From contig NC_090751.1 of NCBI RefSeq assembly GCF_036898095.1, positions 79,607,315 through 79,671,314 of the forward strand: DNA of 64,000 bases, written 5' to 3'. The position numbers and the translations under genes are program-made. Source of the stretch: Palaemon carinicauda. Its lineage: Eukaryota; Arthropoda; Malacostraca; Decapoda; Palaemonidae. The notes below the pieces were generated by a model that was not told where the DNA came from, made no database searches, and saw only the letters and a program-made list of their open reading frames with translations. Below, in pieces: positions 24,189 through 35,690 of the stretch (position 1 is its first letter; each line of letters starts with the position of its first letter).

Positions 24189-25673
24189 CCACTTGGGGCA
24201 CAGCGGTCATAGTGACTGTAGGATGTTGCTGGCCAGGCCGAGAGGGAAGTCTAGACTTCTTCGTCTTCCTTTTAGATTGGGGACCCACATTCGGGGAAGA
24301 CTTCCTCTATGACGAGATGCCCCACTTCTGGAGAAGGTTTCTATTCTCCGTGGCGGCTTTCTCTATTACCTCTTTGACCTCTTCATTCGGGAAGAGGTCT
24401 TTACCCCAGATATTGGAAGATCTCAGCTTCCTGGGTTTGTGTTTCACTGTTGTTGCAGCAAACACGAACTCTCTACAGGCTCTTATAGCCTTCATGAAAG
24501 CATACAGGTCCTTCACTAGGGTGGCCATAGGCATTTTGGACAGGACCATGAGCATATTTGGGGTGCTTTTTTGGCCTGCACACATCTCTATGAAATTCTG
24601 TAGGGATAAGGATGCAGCAAGTCTCTCCTTCGTCTCTTGTTCCCTGCGCAAGAGAAAGTCAGATAGTTTAGGGAGATTTTCGCTGAACTGTCGTCCCGGG
24701 ATATCTGCATCCAGCTTCCCTACTGAGAAGGTTAGGTGGATTTCCTTCCATTCCTTCTCTTCCATGGGCAAGGCTAACGACAGAGGCCTACACTCCTCTA
24801 GTGCAGTGCATGGTTTGCCTGCCTCCACTGCCTTGGCAACAGCCTTAAATGCCTTCGACGTAAAGGGGAAGGCTATTAAACCAGGAGCAAGAAAGGTAGG
24901 GTGTTTCTTGCTCAAGGCGGACACTTTCGAGTTTGAATAGCCCGCCTTCTTCAGGCTGCTCGACAAGAGAGCCTGTGCCTTATTATGGTCGAAAACCATG
25001 ACCTCATTCGGTTCCGTCTCCTCTTTTGGCACTGGCTCATGCTTCAGTTGAATGAAGCAATCAGGGTAAGCATTGAAGCTTGGCCAAGACTGGATGTCCT
25101 CTAAGGGGATGACTCCCATCTTCTCAGAGATGTAGAGCTTGCAGTTGGTAATCAGCACATACTCCGTGTGTCTCCAGGGATTCGTCTCGGAGCAGGGTGG
25201 GAGGTCTTGGACTCTAAGTCGCTTGTATGACCCTCGGGAGGCAGTGATCCGTGCTTCACGGAGCTCTTTTTCAAGCTTCGCTTCCCTTTCTTCGCCTTGC
25301 TTGCAAATGTTCTCCATCAGCGCCATGATATGACCCAAAACTGCCTGGCTCATGTTGTCCAATGGAGGGGTAGGAGCAGAAGACGTAGAAGGTGTCGGCT
25401 CCAGTGCCGACACAGGTGGAAGGGATTCCGACTCAGCTTCATCTTCTTCTTCAGGAGGCAGAGTAGACTTCTCCTCGGAATCATCCCTAAGGTGATCCTT
25501 CTCAGTGTCCGAAGACACTTCAGACATCCTTTCCTCCTGGTGGATGTCAATGCCTTGCAACGCCTCACTGACATCTGTCTCAATGGCAATCTGGACGCAG
25601 GGAGGTCCAGGTCGTGTTGGGGGCGCGACAGCTTCACTACCTGCTTTTGAGAACAGCAAGTTACGCATCCTGT
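24189..25673 (-). pseudogene. DIRS gag-like ORF, C-terminal part (copy C)
   Basis: This is an open frame of 453 codons (25668-24307), the longest uninterrupted DIRS gag piece in the window. It starts MRNLLFSKAGSEAVAPP and includes a Ser/Glu-rich acidic linker, CKLYISEKMGVIPLEDIQSW, FSENLPKLSDFLLRREQETK and NIWGKDLFPNEEVKEVIEK. The N-terminal Cys/His part lies beyond the insertion, at 27825-28097. Continuity is shown by copies A and B. The frame changes near 24307 before RT. Confidence 0.85.
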
Positions 25674-25740
25674 TGTGGAGGATTTATTTTTGCTTTATTT
25701 TAATTTTTGATTTTACCAAATCCTTCTCACACAACACTTA
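25674..25740 (+). repeat. Inverted copy of LTR-start sequence at left end of the insertion
   Basis: TGTGGAGGATTTATTTTTGC and the next 30 bp are the reverse complement of 26776-26825. The following CCAAATCCTTCTCACACAAC also occurs as a direct repeat at 26844-26863. The left end is therefore an inverted, rearranged LTR edge. Confidence 0.75.
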
Positions 25741-26433
25741 CATTATTTTTTTCATAACCCAGTCGCAGTCGGGAACGGGACCTCTACTCCGAGTAACTGG
25801 GCCTCCATACACTCTCTCATTCACTTCTTCCTTATCACAATCATTCGCTATGTTAACACTATTCTTATCTAAATCCCTATCATCTAATATATCATGTACA
25901 ATCCCATCTACCTCGTTCTCGTTTGGCCCTATAATTACACTCATTTCTGTAAACAGTTGATCCATTTCATCAAAAACATTCTCAACTTTAGCAAAAGATT
26001 CATTCATGCTACTTATCATTCTCCTGTCTCTCATTCTCGCGTTATTCATTTTTTCTTTTACATCATCTAACGAAAAGCCACACACACTATAAGTATCATT
26101 CATACTCAGCCACGTTTCATCTGTATTAATACATTTATCCTCCACACTCACTTGCACATTTACACCCTTGTCATACTTATTCGTATTCTTACCTATACCT
26201 ATAAATTTCCCTTGCACTTTCTCCTCACTTAAAACTTTCAAACGCCTCTTTTTCCTATATTCAACTAACACTAATTGTTTATTTTCCAGCCCTAATTTCT
26301 CATGCATACTCGGTTCATACTTGCTCATTTCCAACCAATTACTCATCCCATTCTCACAAACATTAATCCTATTCCTTCCACACACACAGGACTCACCCAG
26401 CTGAACCCTCTTACACTCTAGTTTCCCGAACAT
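25738..26433 (-). pseudogene. Pol C-terminal-like ORF of the inserted element
   Basis: The ORF of 231 codons begins [20 protein letters not shown] and ends GGPVTRSRGPVPDCDWV-. The tail Pro-Val-Thr-Arg-Ser-Arg-Gly-Pro resembles the end of Gypsy-type pol proteins, after the integrase. I see no RT, protease or integrase catalytic motif, so most of pol was deleted and the gag part was joined to the pol end. It overlaps the zinc-knuckle ORF by 16 bp in another frame. Confidence 0.55.
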
Positions 26434-26615
26434 CCTGGCTGACTTAATCCCTTCTTCCTACATACTCTAGCTACATGCCCATCTGCACCACATTCAGTAC
26501 ACTTACCCCGCGGCTCCTTGCACATTCTAGCATAATGACCATCCTTACCACAATTACCAAAATAAGCATTCACCCAAGACATTCGCCACTGTCGTAACCT
26601 AACTAAAACAAACAA
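26418..26615 (-). pseudogene. Gag zinc-knuckle fragment of the inserted element
   Basis: Two CCHC-type knuckles lie in a row: [14 protein letters not shown], where the first Cys is Phe, and [14 protein letters not shown], which is intact. Such knuckles bind element RNA in Gag nucleocapsid. The frame stops at 26418 after about 65 codons. The short length and the missing Cys show it is a remnant. Confidence 0.7.
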
Positions 26616-26690
26616 ACAATCTCATTTATACCAACAGTCTTTCTCACCACAAACGATCGCTAACCTACCTACTTTCGCTCGCTAACACAA

Positions 26691-26775
<85 letters not shown>

Positions 26776-26825
26776 GGATTTGGCAAAAACAAAAATTAAA
26801 ATAAAGCAAAAATAAATCCTCCACA
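26596..26825 (-). repeat. Candidate LTR of the inserted element, with (CT)n
   Basis: On the minus strand it starts TGTGGAGGATTT right after a polypurine run and may end near ACGACA before TGGCGAATG. Its middle is a (CT)n microsatellite at about 26694-26768. The limits are tentative because no second full copy exists in the window. Confidence 0.45.
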
Positions 26826-26870
26826 TTCCTCCCCCCTTACTTTGCCAAATCCTTCTCACACAACACTTAC

Positions 26871-27820
26871 ATCGTTTGTTTATATGTGCAGTGCGGTGCG
26901 TTTTCCAGCTTCTCCCTGACTTTCTGTGTTTTTATTTAGTTTATGGGCTTTTTTAGGAGTTGTCAATACTCGAGACGATATCTATCAGTGATAGGGAGTA
27001 TGCTGATGATATAAAACCCACCACATCGAGTGGTGGGAGCTTAAAAAGTGGGGATTTCTATCATTCTGGATTACGCTTAAACCATGCTTCAACCAGGTCG
27101 TCACTTCGCGGCTGAACTTCCATCGCCAGCCCTCACCAAGACCAGGCCGTAATTCCTCCTTTGGTGAGGCTAACTCCTTTGGAGAGACCGAATTTTGAAA
27201 GTGGATTTACTGTTGATGACCTGGCCTGGAATTGATTATATTTAGACTGCTCTTTGGATTGATCGCTTGTTGATGATCTGGCCTGTACTTAATATTGATA
27301 CGACTGCTCAGATTTAGATAACGTTGATGACCCGGACTGAATGAACCTATGATTGATGATGATGACGATGTTTATGATGATTATGATGATACCGCACACA
27401 AACCAGACCAATTAATACAATTGTGTATATCTATGTGTTCCGGTTGCTGCAGAGTTGATATTTTTGATATTAAAGACTGTTGGCCCTTGTGTGGACGAAA
27501 GTGTCCACTCAGAATCATATGTATATATAATTATCAAATATTGGTTACGGTCTATTTTAGTTTTAAGTTTGTTAGGGTTGTTTTTTTTTTTGTTTATTGG
27601 AATGGTGTTAGTTTATTGTATGTTTAGTCTCCAAGTTTATTGATTTATTTATTATAGTTTGTAAGAATATAGTGTTAAGGATATGTTTTGTTTTGATTTT
27701 TGTCCTTTTGTCCAAGAGTCCCGCTGCTGATAACGTAAGGGGAAAGTTTGTTTTGTGGAGACCATTGTAAGTAAGTAAGATTCAAGGGTGTGGGGGTTGT
27801 TTTTGCAACATCCCGCCACA
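26871..27820 (-). other. Noncoding part of the inserted element with 55-bp repeats
   Basis: No long ORF is present. At 27211, 27268 and 27322 the phrase GTTGATGA followed by C or T CTGGCCTG-like sequence recurs with a period near 55 bp. A hairpin CCCACCAC-ATCGA-GTGGTGGG sits near 27015-27038. It could be leader or 3' untranslated region. Confidence 0.5.
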
Positions 27821-27824
27821 CTGT

Positions 27825-28097
27825 CATTAGGTAGGTACGGTCCTGGAGAGTTCTTTTGGAACCCTTGTACACACTTGCGCAGCTTTTCTCGTGCCGCATC
27901 CCTCGACTCCGTTGATTTGGGGTCGTCGAAACCTTCAGCCACCATGGCCAAGCAGACTTTGCAGTTCTGGGGGTCCCAGGACCGCAGGGTTTCAGTGGTA
28001 ATGGTGCAGGTGGTATGAGACCTGCACATCTTGTGACCACAGAAGTTCCTACTCCTGTGGTTACAGAAGATCACCTCACACTTCATTTTTGTTCCTC
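27825..28097 (-). pseudogene. DIRS gag-like ORF, N-terminal part (copy C)
   Basis: The sequence starts MKCEVIFCNHRSRNFCGHKM and continues with WDPQNCKVCLAMVAEGFDD and FQKNSPGPYLPND, matching copy B residue by residue. The gag match stops at about 27825, where the insertion starts. The ORF seen here runs on into inserted DNA. It carries the full Cys/His cluster shared by the four copies. Confidence 0.85.
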
Positions 28098-28120
28098 CTG
28101 TAATGAAAGGAAAAATAAAT
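28098..28120 (-). promoter_or_regulatory. Conserved 3' splice site upstream of DIRS gag (copy C)
   Basis: Minus strand TTTTTCCTTTCATTACAG followed by GAGGAACAAAAATG. Same position relative to gag as in copies A, B and D. Confidence 0.68.
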
Positions 28121-30451
28121 GAGTATGCGGTTGCTTATCACTTTTGATAAACAGGTTATACAGAATATCAATATTTGAACCATTATAGCTTAGGATAGTA
28201 AGCTAGAAAGGAAATAGGAAAGACACATACTTGTGTCTCCTATCCAGCCAATTGCTGTAGCCTCCCCCAATATTAATGTTAGAATTTCTTTATTGAGGAA
28301 ATTCAAAAGAAAAGGGTTCTAACCTCTGGGGATAGAATAAGTGTATACTAACAATAACCTTTCTCTAAATGTTTTAATATTGTTTGGTAAGTTATAAAAC
28401 TGATTACTATTTATACTATAGTTTTCTGTCTGCAGTATATACTATACTGCAAATATACTGGCTACTGTATAATCATATAATGTAGTTCACCCGGTATGTT
28501 GCCGGCTGGGTTAGTACCTGGCGGCACCGGTCCAGCCGGCATGCCGCTGGCTGGGTTAGTACCTGGAAGCACCGGTCCAGCCGGCGGCATAGTGCCTGGC
28601 GGCACTGGCTGACAGAAACAGAAAAAGCATGGAATGAAAGGCTGCCTTATTAATGTATGTACAGTAAATAAGGGTGTAGGTATATAACCTTCCTGCCTTC
28701 ATCCCGAATGAGGGTTCAAATGGAAGGGAAGAATGAATTATTCAAGCTTCCACCCAGCCACAAACTCTGTTGCCGGCACTGCCGGATTCAGGGATGTGGA
28801 AGGCAGTCCAAGGGAGGACTGAAGAACACTCAAAGACAAAGGGGTCTCACACCGGCAGCCATCACAGCCGGCACAACCTTTCCCAGAGCTTTGCATCCGT
28901 AGGGGAAAGTCGTAGTGGCTATCAAGCCGCCTAAGTAGGAACCAGGCCGGCACTACAATCTACCCGGCAAGTGGGGAGAATGTAGGACGATGGCCACAGA
29001 ATGTCGATAGCTAGGCTATCGTTAAAGGATAGAGAGGGGCAGGGAAAGGGTCTTGTATGTAGTGTTAGGAGAGGGGGGCATGATTGCCGCTATTTCCAAA
29101 CAGGGGTGAAACTTCGTTTCAATATCGGCACCATCCTAGGCGGCAGAAGAATTTCTATTCTTCAACCTAGGGTCTGCCGAAAGTGTTAGGAAAAGGCAGC
29201 AGGATTGCCTCCATTTGCAAACAGGAGGGAAACTTCATTTCAATATATCGTGCCATCCTAGGTGGCAGAAGAATATTTATTCTTCAGCCTAGGGTCTGCC
29301 GAAACAAGACTTGTCTTCTAGACTGCAGGGGAGAAGGTGGCGGTAATATACTACCACTTCAGGTGCGGCTTAGGGAGACTAAACCTCCTACGCCGGCAAC
29401 TATAAGCCGGCAAGGGGATGACTACTCACCCTGCAGCTCAACCGCCGGCATAAAGACTGAATACATAGAGGTTCTGTCGAAAACCCAAGCCGGGATACTC
29501 GCCGGCAAGGGTGGGAGACAGGAAACACTAGCCTAGTCAAGCCGGAGTGTACTACTCTATGGCGAGACCAAGATAGGGTTGTCCCCTATGGCTACACTCA
29601 GAGGGAAGGAGGAATTACCCTTAAATCTCCACAGGAGACGAGTATCGAGTTATATAATTAATTCTTGGAGATATGCTATCTCCTGTTGAATTGATAAAAT
29701 GATACACGAGGGTAAACGGGGATAATGTATGAAAGTATACTAAAGCGCCTAGGCTAGGTAGCTTAGCGCGGGGCTTAGATCTCGGTTACCTATATCACCG
29801 AAACTCTAACGTATATGATCGACATAAGAGGAGGAGGAATTTTGTATGCATAATCATATCTTCATTTGTATAATTGTGCCTAAATAGCTATAATTCATTA
29901 AAGCTAAAAACCCGGGAATGTAGTTCTGCTGACTAAATAAATCATGCATGACAAACGACAGTGCCCAACATGGTGCCTCCGGTGACTGGCCATGCTCTAT
30001 AAAACACATTAAATTATACTAATTTTACTGTGAAGCAGGAGCTAAAAATCATACACCGTAAAGATTAAATACTCAACTTTCCAGAGGCAGAAGATGCTGG
30101 AGAATGCATAATAAATCCTTTCAAGAACGATCAAGAACGTTAGACAACAGGGAAAATCCATCGTGCGAGATCGCTACCAAATAAGGAATGGGCGCCATCT
30201 TGGAGCCATGTAATAGTATGGGAGGAAGGGTAACCTTGATAATGGCTCCCCTTCAGTTTCGCCACTTTTCCCCCTTGAAGCGAAAACACTATTCGTGGTG
30301 AAGATTGCCATGTGTCGTATCAAGATATACGTCCCCTTATATTATGCGATATCCTTAAGAAAAATTTTAAGGATATTCGCACCAGGAGATAGAATTCTGG
30401 AGACCTAAGGTCAATTCTCTGGGAATATCACTGTAGCCAAATATCCCTTGT
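28121..30451 (-). other. DIRS copy C 5' leader
   Basis: A noncoding leader homologous to 10257-13000 and 41581-44190. It contains GCCGGC-type repeats around 28500-28610 and two tandem-like blocks near 29060-29170 and 29180-29300 that share CGGCAGAAGAAT and CAGCCTAGGGTCTGCCG. A short terminal repeat part (GAATTCTGGAGACCTAAGG) lies near 30390-30410. It is cut at 30451 by the next module. No gene. Confidence 0.7.
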
Positions 30452-30965
30452 AAACGGATTTTGAGTGAAGTGAAAAATCTATTTTTGGGTGAGGTAGCCA
30501 TGTCGTCCTGATGGAAGTTCCTTCTTAGTAGCTTCTTAGGTTATATTTAACTACAGTGATATATCCCAGAGAATTTTACTAAAGGTATCCGGAATTCTAA
30601 CTCCTGGCGCGAGTATCCCTTGTATTATCTTATACGGATATCGCATAAGATCAGAGGATGTATTCTTGACACGCCACATAGCTAGCTACACCCCTAATAG
30701 CGTTTACGCTTCGAGAGAGGAAAGTAGCAAGAATTGTAGGAGAGCCGTTATTAAGGCAACACTCCTACTCGTACTGTGATTGAGCGCCAGCATGCCGACG
30801 TGTGGCGCCATCTAGTCATTCTTTGTAGCGTTAATGAGGTGCTACAGATACAGTACATTAGGGAGGGATTCATTTATCCTTTGTCAAAGGAGGGTGGGTC
30901 CATCAGGACGACATGGCTACCTCACCCAAAGATAGATTTTTCGCTTCGCTCAAAATCCGTTTTTT
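30452..30965 (-). repeat. DIRS copy D 3' terminal repeat module
   Basis: It begins AAACGGATTTTGAGTGAAG and ends with the inverted arm at 30901-30965 (TCGCTCAAAATCCGT). It matches 19887-20389. Its first 330 bp matches the start of the DIRS leader (for example the block near 44040-44180). Confidence 0.65.
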
Positions 30966-31917
30966 TGGGCTCAGGCCATGTCGTCCTGATTGAAGTTTAC
31001 GAGAGCATTAATGTATCTGTGGATTTTCAATAGTGCCAATCACCTCGAGATAAAATTTTCCTTGGTCGTCTAGACCCAGAGACACCTGGTGTTACCATCA
31101 TACACCGTTCAACTGATCATGGACTATGTCAGTGCTTCCTGCCCCCTACAGGGAAGAGTCTTGGAAGACTAGGAAAAAACCCGAGGATTGTGAGTTCAAG
31201 GAACAAGTCTAGCAAACAAGTTGTATATTAGTGTCCTCATATACATAAAGCATAGTTTTTACTCTGAATGGAATTGATCTGTGTAGGTTACTAATACCTC
31301 CCGAGTCTGTTTGTTCATTGGACACAAGATAGACAGGTTTACATACATGTAGGAAACTTTAAATCAGTAAGGTAAACAGGTTGGTACAATCAGTCATTAC
31401 TATGGACTGAACTCAATAGCATAGCATAATCTGATGATTGTTTGCTTGGAACAGTAATAACCTTTGTTCTGTATATTTTTCCAAAAATAAGAGGATAAAA
31501 AGTACCTCTAACACTCTTTATTTGTATGTTTTAGGATATTTGGGGCGAAATGAGACGCAAAGATTCCTAACTATGTTTATTAACAAATAGAATATAGAAA
31601 TCAAGGGTTGTAACATGTACAATCAATCACAATTTTCACTGAAAATTTCTGTGAGAAAGCATAATTAGTAATAACAGAAAAATTAATAAGGTTTCATCTG
31701 AAAAGGAAACACAAGCCACTCTACGAGAAATATGAAATATTTCACTAAGGATTCTGTTGTTACAAAAGGAACACTTGCATATAAATATGCATGGCACATG
31801 TGTTAGTCTTTTATGCTTTTTGTCACCCATGTAATTAGAACAGTCTATAGTGCCATATACTAGACACATCACTCAACATGATACACCGTAAGAGTCCATC
31901 ATGTACACCCTTCACTA
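30966..31917 (-). other. DIRS copy D 3' untranslated region
   Basis: It starts at the terminal motif GGCCATGTCGTCCTGATTGAAG and resembles 20390-21207. It reaches the gag deletion point near 31918. No gene. Confidence 0.65.
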
Positions 31918-33061
31918 AAAAGTCCCAAGCTTTGATGAAGTTATAAAGGTCTTTGGTGACCGTTGCCAGATGCGCTTTGGCAAAGACCATGTACATATCT
32001 GGGGTGTCGGGGACGCTTGCCATCGTCTCTAATCTGGTTTGTAAGGACATAGAGGCAGCGAGTCTCTCCTTTGTTTCCTGCTCCCTGCGCAGGTGGAAGT
32101 CTGACAACTTAGGGAGGTCTTCTCCGAACTGACGTCCGGCAAAATCAGCCTCCAGTTTCCCGACTGAGAAGATGTTATAGACATCCTTCCAGTCTGCATC
32201 ATCTGATGGTAGGGCAAGGGAGAATGGCTTACACTCTTCGATTGTAGGGCAAGGTTTCCCTGCCTCGACTGCCTTTAAGGCTGCCTTGAACCCTTTTAGC
32301 ATAAAGGGGAAGGCACGGGAAGAAGCAGCAATGAAGGAGGGGTGTTTCTTGCTGAGAGCCGGCACCTTGGAGCTAGTGAATGCCCTCTCCTTCAAGGTTT
32401 TTGTAAACAAGGCCTGGACCTTGGGGAGGTCTAGTATGATGACCTCTTTCGGCTCTGTTTCTTCTTTAGAAGGGGGTTCCGTCCTCAGGCGGACGTAACA
32501 ATCCGGGTAGGCCCCCTTGCTGGGACAAAACTCGACGTCGTCAACTGGGACAGTGTCCAGTTTGTCGGATAGGAAGATCTTCCCCCCTGACATGGGCATG
32601 TGCTCAGCATACCTCCAAGGATTAATATCAGAAAAGGTTGGAAGATCCTTGACGTTTAGCTTCTTGGGGGCTAAACGTGTAGACACTAGTTGGTGCATCT
32701 CCGTCCGCAGTGAAGCCTACTTCTCGGACGATTGCTTCTTCATGTCCTGGAACATGGACAAGAGAGAAGTTAGCGTATGGCTAATCGTGTCTAACTGGGG
32801 GGCAGAAGAAGTCGACGGAATAGGCTCAGCCGCCGTAGCCGATGAAACCGAAATAATTTCGGATTTTTCTTCGTTGCCTTCAGGAGGTAAAACAGTCTCC
32901 TGATCCTGCTCTTCAACCAGAAGACTCCATTACGTCTCTTCGGAAACTACCGACATGTCGTCCTCCAGTTGGATGTCCTTCAAGGCATCAGAAACATCAG
33001 ATTCTATCGGAATCTGTACGAGGGGAATCTCAGGCTGAGTTTGGGGAATAACTACATCCGA
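31918..33061 (-). pseudogene. DIRS gag-like ORF, C-terminal part (copy D)
   Basis: The open frame 32698-31835 contains GGKIFLSDKLDTVPVDDVEF, RQFGEDLPKLSDFHLRREQE and LATVTKDLYNFIKAWDF. After that the residues come from 3' untranslated DNA, so the normal C-terminus is lost. Upstream (33061-32700) lies the acidic linker with VVIPQTQPEIPLVQI-like sequence, continuing the part at 41247-41557. A stop lies near 32920 (AAGAGACGTAATGG on the minus strand). Confidence 0.8.
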
Positions 33062-34066
33062 TGTCGGGAATTTCAAACTGATCATTCGAAAGTCCCGCCA
33101 TTTAACTCCACAAACATTACATTAAATTGAGGGAAGGCTGGAAGATCTCGCAGGCGTTGAGACGAATGACTATGGTCTAATACGCGACGGTATTAGGGCC
33201 TAAAACTTAACCACCTGGTAGGGAAGGAGCGGGTGTTAAAGAAATTGAGTATTTGTAATTTATGAATCACGAATGTAACGTCATTTTACTATACCACGAT
33301 GAAAATATCTTATGTATATGTTTAAAACCAAGGACTCCCTAAGCTGGTGGATTACGGCAAATTATGGCCTTCAGCTGAATCATTAAAACCTCACTTGTAT
33401 TTAAAATAAGACTTTAACAGTTTCTCAGTCTTGTAGCAAATAAAGAAGCTTTAACCAACCCCTTATAAATTAATAAGGTAAGAATTCCCTCCCCTCTGCC
33501 AAGGACACTTTAGTCAGCGCGGGAAATCGGAGTTTTCGTCGGAGCTGCATGAGCTCCGATCGTCCTCTTTGCCTAATATCCCCAGAACAAGTAAGTTGTC
33601 TATATTGTTACGTCTCTGCTCCTTGTATAACCAGATCGGTTTCCTCATAATTTTTTTTGTAAGTGTGATGTGAGTTTTGTATCTGTATATATTTCGGTGA
33701 TCCTTGTGATTGGGGATCAGATTCATTCACTAAATTAGGATAGAAAGCCTTGGTATGTGGTCTACCAAGGTATTTTGTTGAAATTGGGTGTATTTTGTTC
33801 TCCTTTTAAGTCCGACGTGGACTTAGTGTTCCACGAGCACGTGTAATTGTTTTGAGTGAGATATTTCATATATTAAGCAGTGTAAATGTTTTAATATGTT
33901 ATTCCCTTTTCAAACAACTATTTTTGTAATAAAATTGTAAAGTGTAGTCGTATTTTGTTTGATTCCTGGACGGTTTTGGGAGACTTACCTCTTCAAGGTC
34001 TTGTTATCCGCCCTTAACATCGGGCTTAGAACTAATCATATAATTGTCGAAGTGAAAATCACGACA
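33062..34066 (+). repeat. BEL copy 2 5' LTR
   Basis: 1005 bp, TG...CA ends with inverted TGTCG/CGACA. An AATAAA signal lies in TTTGTAATAAAATT near 33928. By eye it differs from the 3' LTR at only a few sites (for example CTGCATGAGC against CTGCAGGAGC), so the insertion is fairly young. Confidence 0.95.
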
Positions 34067-34068
34067 AC

Positions 34069-34086
34069 TGGTCCTTCGAACCGGAT
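34069..34086 (+). promoter_or_regulatory. Primer binding site of BEL copy 2
   Basis: TGGTCCTTCGAACCGGAT starts 2 bp after the LTR. The leading TGG pairs with a tRNA CCA end. I cannot name the tRNA. The same 18 nt occur at 46530 in the pol-less element. Confidence 0.8.
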
Positions 34087-34312
34087 AACAAGTGCCTCCC
34101 AGAGCTAGAAAGGTTTTCAGTAAAATATGGTCTTTTAGGGTAACCCTAATAGGGGAGAGAGAGGGACGTAACAATAAAGGTCCTCAGCGTCCCGATGTGC
34201 GATCGACCACGTGTGTCAGTTTTTTTGAGTCCCTTCTTCTTTACGTAGATATAATTTCTCTTTCCTTCTTGTTTTGCCAAACTCTCCCAAAGTTAAAGTA
34301 AAGTTAGTCAAA

Positions 34313-35690
34313 ATGGCGGTGGCCACAATCGTGCACATTGAGGCGTCGATGAGCCTCATAGTAGACTTGCTAAGTGAAACACAACGCGCACTGATAGAGA
34401 CATACTCTGAGTCCGTTTACCGGAGTCTGGTAACGGAACTGCAGGAAGAGGTCAGACAGCTGAGAGAGCTGTACAAAAATCAGTATGTCAAACTAGAACC
34501 TAGTTTGGAAGCCCAAATCAGGCACACGCTGTGTGAAGCTACGCGAGCTTCTACCCTTCTATACAATCGTATAGATAAAGTGAAAAGTACTCCAACGGGA
34601 ATGTTCCTCTCCCCAAGTTGAAACTGCTGCCTCTCCCCACGTTTGAAGGGGAAGTGCAGGAATACGCTTCGTACCGTGAGCTCTTTACGATACATGTAGA
34701 TAGAAGAGCCGATTTTGATGATGTATCTAAATTTACCTATTTGTTGGGGACATTAGGCAAGGAGCCACTTAGAATAGTGAAATCTCCAAGTGTAACCGCC
34801 GCGAACTATAGAATAGCGTTAGATCTTCTAGATAAACAATATGGCAATGTACACCAGACGCTCGTGATTTTGCACCGAAAATTAGCTAACATATTTGTGC
34901 CGTCACTAGACCCCGTAGAGCTCAAAAGGTTCCGTTTCGAGTTAACAATCATAATTGAACAAATTGAAAGGCTGAGTAAAAATGATATAGGCCAAGGCAT
35001 GGTCATGAGCCTCATAAATCAAAAATTATCAGAGGGAAAGCTCTACAGAAAAGTGGTCGAGCATTTAAGAAAATGTGATTACACGTTAGACGAGTTCTTT
35101 GAAGCAATAGACTTTATTATAAGAATGCTCGAAGACGATGCGTTGCAAAGAGGCGACAGACTTGAGCATGATAAAAGACCAGACAACAGTGTAAGACTGA
35201 AATCCAAACCCGTCCACAATAATTCTTGCCCATTTTGTAGCGAACGGCACCCTCCTCGCGGATGTCGCCAAGTAACTGACGTAGCTGCCAGACGTCGCAT
35301 TTTACTTAAAAAGGGCCTCTGCTTCAATTGTACAAAGTCAGGTCATCGTAGTGATAAATGTCCCGTCCCAAATTCTTGCAAAAATTGTAATGCCAACCAC
35401 CACACCGCAATTTGCGATGATTACAATGCGGGAAGACGACCGCAATCAATCCAAAATAGTAGCAATAGTCAATCAACAACGTCCCGCCCCGTAGTGAATG
35501 CGACGCCTATACAGCACGAAACTACCCCCCGTCCATCCAAGGCTAAAGTGGAATCTAAAACATGCAAAAGCGCAAAGATCACACGGAAGTCTGACGTAGA
35601 CCTCCCATGCACCCTCTTGCCAACGGCTATGGCAGAAATCCATCAGAAACAAGGTAGCAAGCGAGTCCGCCTATTGCTCGACTCAATTAG
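34313..35690 (+). pseudogene. BEL copy 2 gag (DUF1759-like, zinc knuckles)
   Basis: Translation likely starts at the ATG of AAAATGGCGG at 34313. A helical N-terminus (LLSETQRALIETYSESVYRS) shifts frame near 34600-34618. The next frame, 34618-35736, starts LPLPTFEGEVQEYASYRELF, the DUF1759 signature of BEL/Pao Gag. It ends with two Cys/His knuckles: CFNCTKSGHRSDKC and CKNCNANHHTAIC. A further CPFCSERHPPRGC motif precedes them. Gag forms the particle, and the knuckles bind RNA. One frameshift is the main damage. Confidence 0.87.

Larger units (their letters stand above)
25674..27820 (-). mobile_element. Composite LTR-type insertion in DIRS C gag
   Basis: The insertion begins TGTGGAGGATTTATTTTTGC, ends CATCCCGCCACA and is flanked by CTGT on both sides (25670-25673 and 27821-27824), which fits a 4-bp target duplication. 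On the minus strand there is a polypurine run (AAGGGGGGAGGAA) at 26838-26826 followed by a TG-starting repeat at 26825. A primer-like TGGCGAATG lies near 26595, and then come a gag zinc knuckle and a pol-like C-terminus. It looks like pieces of more than one copy of a small Gypsy-type element. Its superfamily is uncertain. Confidence 0.65.
19887..30451 (-). mobile_element. DIRS-like retrotransposon copy C (minus strand, nearly full gene set)
   Basis: On the minus strand: leader 30451-28121, splice site, gag split by an insertion at 25674-27820, RT, RNase H, tyrosine recombinase, 3' region and a terminal repeat module at 20389-19887. It is the most complete DIRS copy here and keeps the RT box YMDD and the recombinase R, HxxR and Y residues. 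The 5' terminal repeat is cut off at 30451, where the module of copy D starts. Confidence 0.88.

Noticed and set aside
24212..24940. 242-codon plus-strand ORF opposite DIRS C gag
   Set aside because: It is antisense to the conserved gag frame. The gag frame matches the other three copies at the protein level; the antisense one is not kept.
33514..33726. 70-codon minus-strand ORF found in both BEL LTRs (also 40694-40906)
   Set aside because: Its presence in both is due only to LTR duplication. It has no feature of a real protein, and the LTR of copy 1 does not keep it.
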